DNA of 64,000 nucleotides from Paenibacillus pabuli. GTDB taxonomy: Bacteria > Bacillota > Bacilli > Paenibacillales > Paenibacillaceae. The position numbers were made by a program, and so were the translations under genes. A model generated the notes under the pieces. It worked only from the letters and a program-made list of their open reading frames with translations. It searched no databases and was not told the origin of the DNA. How positions within the stretch are numbered: position 1 is the first letter of the stretch; every line of letters begins with the position of its first letter. The stretch spans positions 1,302,001 through 1,366,000 of the forward strand of contig NZ_JBDOIO010000003.1 in assembly GCF_039831995.1 (NCBI RefSeq), in the 5' to 3' direction. This document shows positions 18,344 to 26,853 of this stretch, one piece after another.

Positions 18344-18365
18344 GAATTCCATGCACATGGAATTC
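18344..18365 (-). terminator. Hairpin after the isoprenoid synthase gene
   Basis: Perfect 10-base arms GAATTCCATG / CATGGAATTC with a two-base loop are extended by CAAGG/CCTTTG. The minus-strand tail (TTGTTTGATTTT) is only moderately T-rich. It is probably the terminator of the 18430-20814 gene. Confidence 0.55.
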
Positions 18366-18429
18366 CCGACCTTTGTCGTTAAGTATCATTATAAGTCATA
18401 TGCTGCACCGGAGCCTTGAGTAAAATCTG

Positions 18430-20814
18430 TCAGTGCTCGCGCCCAACAATATAATCCAACAGATGCTTCAGAAAAGGAATACGCTTCGGCATTTCGGCAA
18501 GTGCATCGGTTGCGAGACAATAATGTTCCCACATTGCCTTTTTCGCTCCATTCTCCCCAAGTATGGAAACGAAGGTTGAATTGTTGTTGCGTACATCCTG
18601 CCCGGCTGGTTTGCCAAGCACAAGATTATCCCCTTCGAGATCCAGCAGGTCATCCTTGATTTGAAAAGCGATGCCCGCATGATAGGCAAATTTCTTCAAG
18701 GAGGCGATTTCCGAATCCTTGACCTGTGCCAGAATAGCTGGCATGACGAGTGCTGCCTCAAAGGCAATGCCTGTTTTGTAGAAACAGATCATATTCAACT
18801 GCTCCAATGTCAATGCTTTCCCTTTGGAGCTCAGGTCCATTGCCTGCCCCATACACATGTCTTCAGCTTTTTCAGCCGAATATCGAATCAGGCTCAGCAC
18901 CGTTGCGGAATCGAATTGACTGAGTGAGGATTGTTCTCCAATGGCTTTCTGGATAAGAAATAGACCTGTCAATTCAGCTGTGGCACTGTTATGCACCTGA
19001 TGCAAGGTTGAACGCCCCCGCCTGGTTGAAGCATTATCCTGTGTGGGCAGATCATCAAAAATGAGGGAAGCGGTATGCATATATTCCAGTGATCTTAATA
19101 GCGGAACGATCGACGCTTCTGTCAGCCCATACTCTCGCACACCCATAACCCAGGTTAAAATGGGCCTCAGCCGCTTACCGCTCCCCTGCAGGCTGTAATT
19201 GGCTGCTTCAATCAGCGTTTCTTTCATTTCCGGAATATCATTCGGTTTGGAAATTTGAATTTCCATGTTAATCTGCTCACGAACCGTTCGAACGGTTTGA
19301 ATAAAATCTTCTTTTTCCTTTTTGTCATTTTGCAGATGGACAATAACCTGATCTCTAAGCAACTTATCGAGAAAATCCACGTCATCCGCTTTTCGAACCA
19401 TTTGTTGAATGAGATGGTTAAATTCGGGCTGGTCCGAAGCAAAGATGTCCATAATTTCATTATATTTCACTGGGCCCAGTCGTTCCCTGCTGCGCTTAAG
19501 GCCGTTAATTGCACGATCCAATATGACTTCACGTGTCTTCGCATCCGAATCATATACGCCATGGATCAAGTGAGAGATTACTGTCCAGTACAGCTCATAC
19601 GGATTAATTAAATCAGGACGCAGATCCCGGTACTTCAAATAATACGTATATGGGGTCACTGCCCCCTCTTCCATGTCGTCAAACATATCAGCAAAATCAT
19701 CTGCCAGTTGATTGTAAATGCCATAATAGAACGTGCGGAGATCAAAGCCTTCATCCTCTGAAGCGCTCAGAACGGAACGAACGATGAGCCTCGATGAAGA
19801 TGACTTGATAATAATTGGGATATAGAGCTCTTCATTGGTATAGTTCGCATTGGTGAGTTTCTTCGCCCGGTCCAGCTCCTGGGATTGAAAAAACACATAG
19901 GATTGCTCGAAAAAGGTTCGCTGCATCTCAGGACGCTGATAATTCTTGATATATTCAAATGCCTCCCGCAGCTCCGAGTGAACATACCGAATGACGTCCT
20001 GGTTCTCTCCGTCCCACTCACCAATGTCAGGTACAATTCCTGTGAGCAGTGCCTCCCGAATCATCAGGGAATACTGTCCCTTCTCCTGCGTAGTCAGTGC
20101 CTGTGAATCCAACAGGTCGTCAATAAATGGATAGGTTAACCCGTATGAATACCCCAATCTGATGGCTGCATCAAATCTCTTCGAGCGTTCCGGGATGGGC
20201 GTCGTCTCATCCAATTCATCATTCACATGCAGAACAACACCAAGAATGATCTTAATAAGCTTGCGTTGTGCCTGCTCTGCGTCCAACTCCTTCGGAATAT
20301 TTGAAGCGACGTTCTTAAGTTTCTGAATCAGCCAGATTACGGCAGTTTCCACGTTTTCCTTCTGAGCCCAGCGATACAGTGCCGCCAAGCTGATAAAATC
20401 GGGCTGTTCTTTACGCTTGGCTCCATCCGTACGCATGAAGTACTTCTTCGTATCTTGCGCAACACGCTGTATGCGGGCCTGCGTCTCGGGCGCATCCAGC
20501 GCCTTGCCAAGATCTCTCATGTAAATATAGGAGATACTGCGATCCAGGTAATCATCCAGTTTACCTGTTACGTTAAGCCAGTGGATATATCTATACACAT
20601 CCCGGGAATCGGGTTTTCTTTTGCTTCGTGATATCAAGGGTAACCATGAAAATCGATGAATGTGTTTCTTTTGCCATAGATGAATATCCTGTGTAAGAAC
20701 CGTTGTATAAGTATTATTTACTAGCTGCTCATGAAGAGTTGTAAAATACTCGGCTGCCTTATGCTCGGCTAACTGATATCCTGCCTCGGCATGATCTATA
20801 AGTGCGTTATTCAT
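18430..20814 (-). CDS. Two-module class I isoprenoid synthase (polyprenyl synthetase C-terminal domain)
   Basis: A 794-residue protein. Residues about 520-790 are a normal trans-isoprenyl diphosphate synthase. It has GKRLRP (546-551), the first Asp-rich motif DDLPTQD (587-593) with RRG behind it, and the second motif QIKDDLLDLEGD (721-725). The N-terminal 480 residues are helical and carry two further Asp-rich segments, YPFIDDLLDS (about 228-237) and QLADDFADMFDD (about 369-380). This suggests a second, diverged class I prenyl synthase or terpene synthase module fused in front. A single enzyme of this class is about 300 residues. The protein could make and then use a prenyl diphosphate. Products are unknown. 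The start has GAGG ten bases upstream. Confidence 0.8.
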   Translation of the reverse strand: MNNALIDHAEAGYQLAEHKAAEYFTTLHEQLVNNTYTTVLTQDIHLWQKKHIHRFSWLPLISRSKRKPDSRDVYRYIHWLNVTGKLDDYLDRSISYIYMRDLGKALDAPETQARIQRVAQDTKKYFMRTDGAKRKEQPDFISLAALYRWAQKENVETAVIWLIQKLKNVASNIPKELDAEQAQRKLIKIILGVVLHVNDELDETTPIPERSKRFDAAIRLGYSYGLTYPFIDDLLDSQALTTQEKGQYSLMIREALLTGIVPDIGEWDGENQDVIRYVHSELREAFEYIKNYQRPEMQRTFFEQSYVFFQSQELDRAKKLTNANYTNEELYIPIIIKSSSSRLIVRSVLSASEDEGFDLRTFYYGIYNQLADDFADMFDDMEEGAVTPYTYYLKYRDLRPDLINPYELYWTVISHLIHGVYDSDAKTREVILDRAINGLKRSRERLGPVKYNEIMDIFASDQPEFNHLIQQMVRKADDVDFLDKLLRDQVIVHLQNDKKEKEDFIQTVRTVREQINMEIQISKPNDIPEMKETLIEAANYSLQGSGKRLRPILTWVMGVREYGLTEASIVPLLRSLEYMHTASLIFDDLPTQDNASTRRGRSTLHQVHNSATAELTGLFLIQKAIGEQSSLSQFDSATVLSLIRYSAEKAEDMCMGQAMDLSSKGKALTLEQLNMICFYKTGIAFEAALVMPAILAQVKDSEIASLKKFAYHAGIAFQIKDDLLDLEGDNLVLGKPAGQDVRNNNSTFVSILGENGAKKAMWEHYCLATDALAEMPKRIPFLKHLLDYIVGREH

Positions 20815-21000
20815 AGGATGGATACCTCAACTTCTATTAATGTTAAACATGTATCCATGAGAGGAGTATGAGGGTGCTCCATGGACGAAAACTGTTGGAA
20901 TTCATGCTGTATCAAATTCGCCAGCTCATGTTCATAACCTATATACGGTGATTAGACCATTTGGTTACGAAATGTCACGGTCACTCCACTGACCCTTGCT

Positions 21001-21798
21001 TTATAGAATAGAAGCCCACACTTTCACGGCTGTCACGGCAATGAGAACAATTAAACCATAACGGAGTACACTTACATTAATCATTGAACTGACCCTCGAA
21101 CCAAGTGACGCCCCAATCAGACTCCCCATAACGGTATAGATGACTGGCTCGATCGGAATGTCTCCGCCACTGATTTTTCCAATTACTCCACCAATCGCGG
21201 ATATAAACACGATGGCCAGGGACGAGGCAATCGTTGTTCTCGTAGGAATACGGAGCACCGTCAACATGATCGGAATCATAATGAATGCACCGCCTGCGCC
21301 AACAATACCCGAGACAATGCCCACTGCAAAGGCCGCGCCAGCAGCAATCCATCGATTAAATTCCACAACATCAGAATAATCTTCTGTACCTCTTCCTGGA
21401 ATCAACATGAGGACAATCGCTATAATCGCCAATATGCCGTAGATCAAGTTAATGACATCTCCATCCAGATGACCGGATATGATACCTCCGATCAGGCTGC
21501 CGATGAGAATGCTGGTGCCCATGTAAGCCACAAGCGCTCTATTCACCAGAGCGTGACCATCTCTTGCCTTCTTCTTCTTTCTCTGAAATGCAACTACACC
21601 TGCCAATGAGGCAAAGAATACCTGAAACATGCTGATGGCCGAAACCTCATGTGCAGTAAATGGCTCGAGTCCCATTAGTGAGGGAACATACAGCAGCAGC
21701 GGGTAGTTAATAATAGCTCCACCAATACCCAGTAAACCGGAGAAGAAGGAACCGACCAGACCCAGTATAAACATGATGATAAAAAGCAGAACATCCAT
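21001..21798 (-). CDS. TauE/SafE-family anion exporter
   Basis: A 265-residue membrane protein with about eight hydrophobic segments in two repeats. Each repeat starts with a glycine-rich turn typical of TauE/SafE (SGLLGIGGAIINYPLL near the N terminus, SGIVGAGGAFIMIPIML in the second half). The family moves sulfite, sulfoacetate or related anions across the cytoplasmic membrane. No sulfur metabolism gene is next to it, so the substrate is open. AAGGAAG lies seven bases before the ATG. It is read in the same direction as the isoprenoid synthase, about 190 bases upstream of it. Confidence 0.88.
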   Translation of the reverse strand: MDVLLFIIMFILGLVGSFFSGLLGIGGAIINYPLLLYVPSLMGLEPFTAHEVSAISMFQVFFASLAGVVAFQRKKKKARDGHALVNRALVAYMGTSILIGSLIGGIISGHLDGDVINLIYGILAIIAIVLMLIPGRGTEDYSDVVEFNRWIAAGAAFAVGIVSGIVGAGGAFIMIPIMLTVLRIPTRTTIASSLAIVFISAIGGVIGKISGGDIPIEPVIYTVMGSLIGASLGSRVSSMINVSVLRYGLIVLIAVTAVKVWASIL

Positions 21799-21868
21799 CG
21801 GTAATTCTTCCTTTCTTGCATTAAAAAAACCTTGTCAAAAAACTGTATACGCAGCAAAATTTATCGGC

Positions 21869-21874
21869 TATAAT
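21869..21874 (+). promoter_or_regulatory. Likely -10 of the small zinc-ribbon gene
   Basis: TATAAT in an AT-rich stretch about 38 bases before the ATG at 21912. A TTGTCA lies further upstream at a distance too long for a standard -35, so only the -10 is called. Confidence 0.4.
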
Positions 21875-21911
21875 AAAACCAAGTAAATTAATCAGAAATG
21901 AGTGATTAAGC

Positions 21912-22082
21912 ATGCTTAATCTGTTCAAGACTCTTTTTGAAAATAAATGCCCTCACTGCAACGAAAAATTGCATGTGTGCAGTGATTCGCTCTGCTCCAC
22001 CAAGACTTGTACCCAGTGCAATTACAAAGAAGAAAGCTACGGATCTCTCGGTGTACGCATCGTGTATGACACCACAAAATGA
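21912..22082 (+). CDS. Small zinc-ribbon-like protein (56 residues)
   Basis: The frame begins MLNLFKTLFENKCPHCNEKL and continues with further cysteines (VCSDSLCSTKTCTQC), seven Cys in all in CxxC-like spacing. This suggests a small zinc-binding ribbon. The ribosome binding site is weak (GAGTG). The gene sits alone between divergent TauE and convergent lipoprotein genes. It has its own -10 and a strong terminator at 22183-22222, which supports a real gene. Function is unknown. Confidence 0.65.
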   Translation: MLNLFKTLFENKCPHCNEKLHVCSDSLCSTKTCTQCNYKEESYGSLGVRIVYDTTK

Positions 22083-22182
22083 TAAAAACGTCCCTGCTCA
22101 TTGTACCACGTCTCCGCTGGATCGATAAGCGGTAAGCGCCTGGGAGCAAGTAAAATTGAATAATTCCATAAAGCTGAAATAT

Positions 22183-22222
22183 AAAAAGGTGCTAAACGAA
22201 TTACATCGTTGGCACCTTTTTT
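22183..22222. terminator. Bidirectional terminator
   Basis: Stem AAAAAGGTGC / GCACCTTTTTT has an inner AACGA/TCGTT pair. It serves the plus-strand zinc-ribbon gene and the minus-strand lipoprotein gene. Confidence 0.85.
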
Positions 22223-22246
22223 GCTGAACATTTAAATTTCGGCTCA

Positions 22247-22720
22247 TTAATTTCCTAGTCCGCTTAACGGATCTTTTAAATTATTGATATTATTAATCAG
22301 TTCCGGAATTCCGGTCTTTTCCCAGTTCTCCGCCGTAAAGCCCTGCTCTGCTATGGTGGTCTCGAAACGATCCACGACTTCGGTTAACTGATTGTTGTAG
22401 CTGACCAAATTTTCATGAATGCTCTCACCGATGGCCGGTGCGGTAAGCTGCGAGAATTCACTCGCTTCCGCTTGGATCTGATCAATTTTCGTCTGGATCT
22501 GCTCGGTTATCTGAGGATTGTTTACGGCTTCCGATGCAAGCTGCTGAAGTTCTGCGCCAGCACTGGAAACCTGCTCGATATAGTTCGTTGCTCCGCTGAC
22601 GTAGTTCAAACTTTCGTTTGCCTGCTCTACAACAGAACAAGCCGAAATGATAGAAACACTTGCAGCAATAAAGCCTGCCATGAACAGCGTTTGCCTTCGT
22701 TTACGTAAAATCATGAGCAT
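22247..22720 (-). CDS. Small lipoprotein (resembles the DUF6376 group)
   Basis: A 157-residue secreted lipoprotein. A basic N terminus and hydrophobic stretch are followed by the lipobox ISAC (Cys about residue 28). The mature part is helical (SLNYVSGATNYIEQVSSAG, then Gln/Glu-rich heptads to about residue 135). This pattern recalls the small Bacillus lipoproteins annotated as DUF6376; that link is from memory. It is anchored on the outer face of the membrane, with unknown function. AGGAAGGG lies directly before the start; the second Met (codon 3) is also possible. Confidence 0.7.
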   Translation of the reverse strand: MLMILRKRRQTLFMAGFIAASVSIISACSVVEQANESLNYVSGATNYIEQVSSAGAELQQLASEAVNNPQITEQIQTKIDQIQAEASEFSQLTAPAIGESIHENLVSYNNQLTEVVDRFETTIAEQGFTAENWEKTGIPELINNINNLKDPLSGLGN

Positions 22721-22850
22721 CTTCCCTTCCTGATATCAGAAGTAATTTACCTAATTGAATGATAGCTGTTCCGCATACCCGAATGCAAATCGGTCTGCAC
22801 TCATAGGATTGAACATGTATAATGGAAGAATCACACGGTAAAGGGATGTC

Positions 22851-23825
22851 ATGAATATGCTTCAGGCTTTGAATCAGCGCTTGAACCGCATCATGCCACT
22901 GATTACTCCAATCAGCATTATCATTGGCGTACTTTGCGGAACTTTTCTTTCTTCGTATACTTTTTTATCACCCTGGCTTTTTGCATTTATGACGTTCGCA
23001 GGAAGCATCAGTCTCGGATTTAGGGATTTTCTGAATGTTCTGAAAAAGCCTTTTCCCCTGTTTGTTTGTCTGTTCATATTGCATTTGGCGATGCCTCTGA
23101 TCGCACTGGGTATGGGACATCTGATTTTTCCGATGGACGCTTATACGATAACCGGACTTGTTCTAGCAGCCGTGATTCCGACAGGTGTAAGCAGCTTCAT
23201 CTGGGTTAGCATTTACCGCGGCAATATCGCTCTAACGTTATCCATTATCCTGATCGATACCATGCTGGCCCCATTTGTCGTTCCGGGTGTTCTTTCACTG
23301 CTGATCGGGACCAGCGTTACGCTGGATATGGGAGCTATTATGAGCAGTCTGTTTTGGATGATCGTCGTGCCATCTTTGGTCGGCATGCTGCTGAATGAAT
23401 GGACCAAAGGAGCCATTGTTCCGGTGTGGGGACCAAGACTCAATCCATTCTCCAAGTTGTTTATGGCAGTAGTTGTTGCTATTAATGGATCGGTTGTTGC
23501 TCCTTATCTCGCCGATTTCAACTGGAGACTGGCAGGTCTTGCGGCGATCATCATTTTCCTGGCTTCCTTTGGCTATGCACTTAGTTATTTCATTGCAAGA
23601 TTGCTGGGCTGGAGTGAGGCTGACCAAGTGGCACTCGTTTTCAATGGAGGCATGCGCAATATCAGCGCGGGAGCGGTGCTTGCTGTATCCTATTTCCCAC
23701 CTCCCGTCGCTGTGCCAGTTGTTCTCGGGATGGTTTTCCAGCAAATGCTGGCTTCCCTGACGGGCTATCTGCTCGGACGTCACTCGCAGCTGCTGCAAAA
23801 TGCAGATAAAACGTCAGCAGCCTAA
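22851..23825 (+). CDS. Bile acid:sodium symporter (BASS) family transporter
   Basis: A 324-residue membrane protein with nine to ten hydrophobic segments. Family features are the LAAVIPTGVSSFIWVSIYRG stretch (the broken helix of segment 4) and FNGGMRNISAGAVLA near the C terminus (the matching helix of the second repeat). Bacterial members import or export organic anions such as pantoate, ketopantoate or other carboxylates with sodium; bile acids are not the natural substrate. It is a single-gene unit closed by a 20-bp hairpin terminator. Confidence 0.9.
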   Translation: MNMLQALNQRLNRIMPLITPISIIIGVLCGTFLSSYTFLSPWLFAFMTFAGSISLGFRDFLNVLKKPFPLFVCLFILHLAMPLIALGMGHLIFPMDAYTITGLVLAAVIPTGVSSFIWVSIYRGNIALTLSIILIDTMLAPFVVPGVLSLLIGTSVTLDMGAIMSSLFWMIVVPSLVGMLLNEWTKGAIVPVWGPRLNPFSKLFMAVVVAINGSVVAPYLADFNWRLAGLAAIIIFLASFGYALSYFIARLLGWSEADQVALVFNGGMRNISAGAVLAVSYFPPPVAVPVVLGMVFQQMLASLTGYLLGRHSQLLQNADKTSAA

Positions 23826-23831
23826 GAACGT

Positions 23832-23875
23832 AAACAAAGAAAAACGCCAACAACCGTTGGCGTTTTTCTTTGTTT
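23832..23875. terminator. 20-bp perfect hairpin terminator
   Basis: Arms 23832-23851 and 23856-23875 are fully complementary, with core AACGCCAAC / GTTGGCGTT and T-rich flanks on both strands. It terminates the BASS gene and the convergent asd gene. Confidence 0.9.
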
Positions 23876-23888
23876 CAATATGATGTTT

Positions 23889-24977
23889 TTATTTCGGTTG
23901 AATGTATCCTTCCGCTTTGAGCAGCTCAGCAATCAGGACAGCGCCGCCTGCAGCACCGCGCAATGTGTTATGAGACAGTCCGACGAATTTGTAATCATAC
24001 AGGGAGTCTTCACGCAGTCTGCCTGTTGATACGCCCATTCCACGCTCAATGTCGCGATCGAGCTTCGTTTGCGGTCTGTTTTCTTCCTCGAAATACGTAA
24101 TAAACTGTTTCGGTGCACTTGGCAGTTCCAGCTCTTGCGGACGCCCTTTGAATTGCAACCAACGCTCCAGAATTTCATCTTTGGAAGGTTTTTTCTCAAA
24201 GTTGACAAATACCGTAGCCAGATGCCCATCCGTTACCGGAACACGGATACATTGCGTCGTGATGAGTGGAGACGAAGCTTTCACAATCTCATTGTTTTGC
24301 ACGCTTCCCCAGATGCGGAGTGGTTCCTGCTCACTCTTCTCTTCTTCGCCACCAATGTATGGAATCACGTTATCCAGCATTTCAGGCCAGTCTGTGAAGT
24401 TTTTCCCTGCTCCTGAAATGGCTTGGTACGTGGAAGCAACCACTTGAGTCGGGTTGAACTCACGGAGCGCATGCAGTGCTGGTACATAGCTCTGGATGGA
24501 GCAGTTTGGTTTAACTGCGATGAATCCGGTTTGGGTGCCCAGACGTTTACGCTGTGCTTCAATCACTTCCAAGTGCCCTGGGTTGATCTCTGGAATGACC
24601 ATAGGTACATCGGCAGTCCAGCGGTGAGCCGAGTTGTTGGAGACAACCGGAGTGCCCGTTTTGGCGTAAGCTTCTTCCAGTGCTTGAATCTCATTTTTTT
24701 TCATATCTACGGCACAGAAAATAAAATCAACCTGGCTCGCGAACGCTTCGACCTGAGAAGCATCCTGTACTACGATTTTTTTCACCGCTTCAGGGATGGG
24801 AACAGCCAGTTTCCATCTGCCTTGAACCGATTCTTCGTATGTTTTGCCTGCCGAGTTGGCACTTGCCGAAATAGCTGTTACTTCAAACCATGGATGACCA
24901 TTCAGCAGATCTACAAAACGCTGGCCTACCATCCCTGTTCCTCCGACAATACCGACTTTCAATTTTGCTGTCATATC
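23889..24977 (-). CDS. asd: Aspartate-semialdehyde dehydrogenase, archaeal/fungal type
   Basis: A 362-residue NADP-dependent enzyme that reduces aspartyl phosphate to the semialdehyde, feeding lysine, diaminopimelate, threonine and methionine. The Rossmann motif GIVGGTGMVGQRF, the catalytic Cys in KPNCSIQSY, the STYQAISGAG loop and the catalytic His segment CIRVPVTDGH are present. PNCSIQ and the overall length fit the branch typical of archaea and fungi rather than the usual bacterial dap-operon enzyme. The long frame begins at 25022, but ATG 24977 after AAAGGA fits homologue N termini. A T-box leader precedes it, so it is controlled by an uncharged tRNA. Confidence 0.92.
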   Translation of the reverse strand, partial: DMTAKLKVGIVGGTGMVGQRFVDLLNGHPWFEVTAISASANSAGKTYEESVQGRWKLAVPIPEAVKKIVVQDASQVEAFASQVDFIFCAVDMKKNEIQALEEAYAKTGTPVVSNNSAHRWTADVPMVIPEINPGHLEVIEAQRKRLGTQTGFIAVKPNCSIQSYVPALHALREFNPTQVVASTYQAISGAGKNFTDWPEMLDNVIPYIGGEEEKSEQEPLRIWGSVQNNEIVKASSPLITTQCIRVPVTDGHLATVFVNFEKKPSKDEILERWLQFKGRPQELELPSAPKQFITYFEEENRPQTKLDRDIERGMGVSTGRLREDSLYDYKFVGLSHNTLRGAAGGAVLIAELLKAEGYIQPK

Positions 24978-25114
24978 ATCATCAATTCCTTTCGGTGTGA
25001 GTTCAACATTAGTTATTTTCATTCCTGCATTGGTTGCTGGGACTCATGATTCTTCCCTTAGTAAACACTATTCAGGTGAATCCAAAGCGTGTAGTCAACA
25101 CCCCTGGAAAAACC

Positions 25115-25412
25115 AAAAAATCCCACCCCTAAGACAGAAGTCTCAGGGACGAGATTGAACACTCGTGGTACCACCCAGATTCGCCGGTATGTCGCCATAT
25201 CAGCCTCTTCGAGTTAAGGATACAACACACCTAACCAGGGGTCATAGCCATACTCCAGCTCTGTAACAGGAGCTCCTGTCACACCATCCCTTATTTTGAT
25301 AAGTTCCGATGTGCTGCTCTGAGTCTTTATTCAATAAAAATCCTTTACCCCTTTTCAGCTGCCGGGGCTCTCTGAGAAAGAATACTTTTATTTACTCATC
25401 TCTTCGTCGCAT
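25115..25412 (-). promoter_or_regulatory. T-box riboswitch upstream of asd (specifier reads AAA, lysine)
   Basis: The T-box sequence GGGTGGTACCACGAG (25162-25176) is followed by a terminator (arms at 25126-25148, then TTTTTT). Stem I starts GACGAAGAGATGAGTA. Above the AGTA motif (25393-25396) a helix AATAAAA/TTTTATT closes. On its 3' side come GAAU and then AAA (25326-25328), six bases before GAGC. This matches the geometry of known T-boxes and gives a Lys codon. Asp (GAC, next triplet) is the alternative. A TATAAT promoter -10 lies at 25424-25429. Confidence 0.85.
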
Positions 25413-25599
25413 TTGATATTGCGATTATAATATCAAAGTTACCATTGCGAAGTAAACATATTTTTTATAATTTGCTGCAATTGGATATTTATTTACTACG
25501 TTTTAGTGACAAAAGCATTCGTTACCAGGAGGCCAAGCCTGCAGTATACGTAGATCACCAGATTCTACCGGATGGATTGATGCTTAAACATTCCGTAAT

Positions 25600-25990
25600 T
25601 TACCCCCACTGCGTCGCAAGCTGCTTGAGGTATGGGGATAGTACCTGCTCCAGCTCCTTGCGCATGAGTCCAATCTCCAGAATAGCATGAATGTAACCGA
25701 ACTGATTGCCAATATCATAACGGCGGCCCTCAAGCTCAAGAGCGAGCAGCTCCTCTATCTGGCTCACTTCTTTTAACGCATCCGTTAATTGATATTCTTC
25801 TCCTGCGCCCCTCTCGATCTGATCCAAAATGGGAAATATGGACGGTTTCAGAATATAACGGCCCATCACGGCAGTTCTCGATGGTGCCTCCTCCATTGCA
25901 GGCTTCTCCACGAGATTGGTAATCCGATGAACCCGGTCCTCCGCCCCCTCTGAATCGATAATCCCAAATAACCCTTTCCATCTCCTTGGA
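25600..25990 (-). pseudogene. galU: UTP-glucose-1-phosphate uridylyltransferase (GalU), C-terminal fragment
   Basis: A minus-strand frame open from about 25990 reads GLFGIIDSEGAEDRVHRITN, then VEKPAMEEAPSRTAVMGRYI and QLTDALKEVS, then GRRYDIGNQFGYIHAILE. This is the C-terminal third of GalU. The nucleotide-binding N-terminal part is missing and no start codon with a ribosome site is present. The break lies at or inside the inverted repeat 25967-26008. It is a gene relic; 25445-25599 downstream of it shows nothing else. Confidence 0.8.
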
Positions 25991-26008
25991 GAATGAGAAA
26001 GGGTTATT
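25967..26008. repeat. 12-bp inverted repeat at the GalU break point
   Basis: Perfect arms AATAACCCTTTC (25967-25978) and GAAAGGGTTATT (25997-26008) lie 29 bases past the HAD gene stop. It may act as the HAD gene terminator, but there is no T-run on the minus strand. The inner arm coincides with the start of GalU-like sequence. Confidence 0.55.
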
Positions 26009-26036
26009 GGCTATAATACTCATTTAATTTGCAATT

Positions 26037-26627
26037 CTAAGCTCGTATGGTAAGTATATTGTCCAAATGCTCAATCCAATAATGTTGCTCATCTACAAGC
26101 ATTGTTTCCCAACCTAGATCAACAGCAGGCTTCAGGTTTTTCATTTGATCATCTACAAATATAATACGAGTGCTAAAGTCCATATGAGATTGTACAATTT
26201 CATAAATTTCCCTATGAGGTTTGCAGAATCCGACCTGATTCGAAATGGTAATGCTCTTCGTGTACTTTTCGATCGTCAGCAATATCGGTTTAACCCACTC
26301 ATGGCAATGATTACTTAGCAGATGTATATCAGCGTGCTGACTCCATCGTTCAAGATAATTCATCGCAGGTAATGTTTCTGTCGTGCGCTTCAGCAAATCA
26401 TAAGCATAGGTTTTATCGACCTTGGGGTATTGCGATTGCAGCCAGATCCAGAATTGTTCCTCTTTCAATTGTCCTGTCCAGAGGTCTTTCCGAATAGCGC
26501 TCAGTTGTTCGATGAATATAGTAAAAGTCGTGCCTGCATGACCTGCAAGCTCTTGCCAAAATGAAGCGGACAGGTTCGTAATCAGAACTCCCGCTAAGTC
26601 CAACACAAGCTGAGGTTTATTTTCCAT
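26037..26627 (-). CDS. HAD-superfamily hydrolase
   Basis: A 196-residue HAD-type phosphatase-like protein. Motif I is VLDLAGVLI, with the nucleophile Asp but Ala in the D+2 acid-base position, as also seen (Gly) in YihX-like members. Motif II is HLLSNHC, the Lys of motif III is in GFCKPHREIYEI, and motif IV is IIFVDDQMKNL. A helical cap lies between motifs I and II. It would dephosphorylate a small phosphorylated metabolite; substrate unknown. The start was moved from 26690 to ATG 26627, preceded by GAGGTG. Confidence 0.8.
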   Translation of the reverse strand: MENKPQLVLDLAGVLITNLSASFWQELAGHAGTTFTIFIEQLSAIRKDLWTGQLKEEQFWIWLQSQYPKVDKTYAYDLLKRTTETLPAMNYLERWSQHADIHLLSNHCHEWVKPILLTIEKYTKSITISNQVGFCKPHREIYEIVQSHMDFSTRIIFVDDQMKNLKPAVDLGWETMLVDEQHYWIEHLDNILTIRA

Positions 26628-26691
26628 TCCTTCACCTCTGTTAAGATCGACTTTTCTCGTAAATGTTCCCGCACCACCATCCCTAACCACA

Positions 26692-26853
26692 CTAACTTTC
26701 CGGTTTCCATGACTGTATCATCGTATGATTGGCATCGATGGCATGGACATTGCTGAACGTCTCCATGAGACCAAACTCCGATTCACTTTGAAAGGCTGCT
26801 GGCATTTTCACGATAAACGTATTAGTATTCCTTTCACAGGCTAACACTTGCAC
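26692..26853 (-). CDS. Possible small ORF overlapping the VOC gene end
   Basis: A 53-codon frame from GTG 26853 contains KMPAAFQSESEFGLMETFSN and ends IQSWKPES. Composition is protein-like, and it overlaps the VOC stop by 13 bases as coupled genes do, but there is no ribosome site and no family was recognised. It may be a fragment of a decayed gene. Confidence 0.3.
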   Translation of the reverse strand: MQVLACERNTNTFIVKMPAAFQSESEFGLMETFSNVHAIDANHTMIQSWKPES

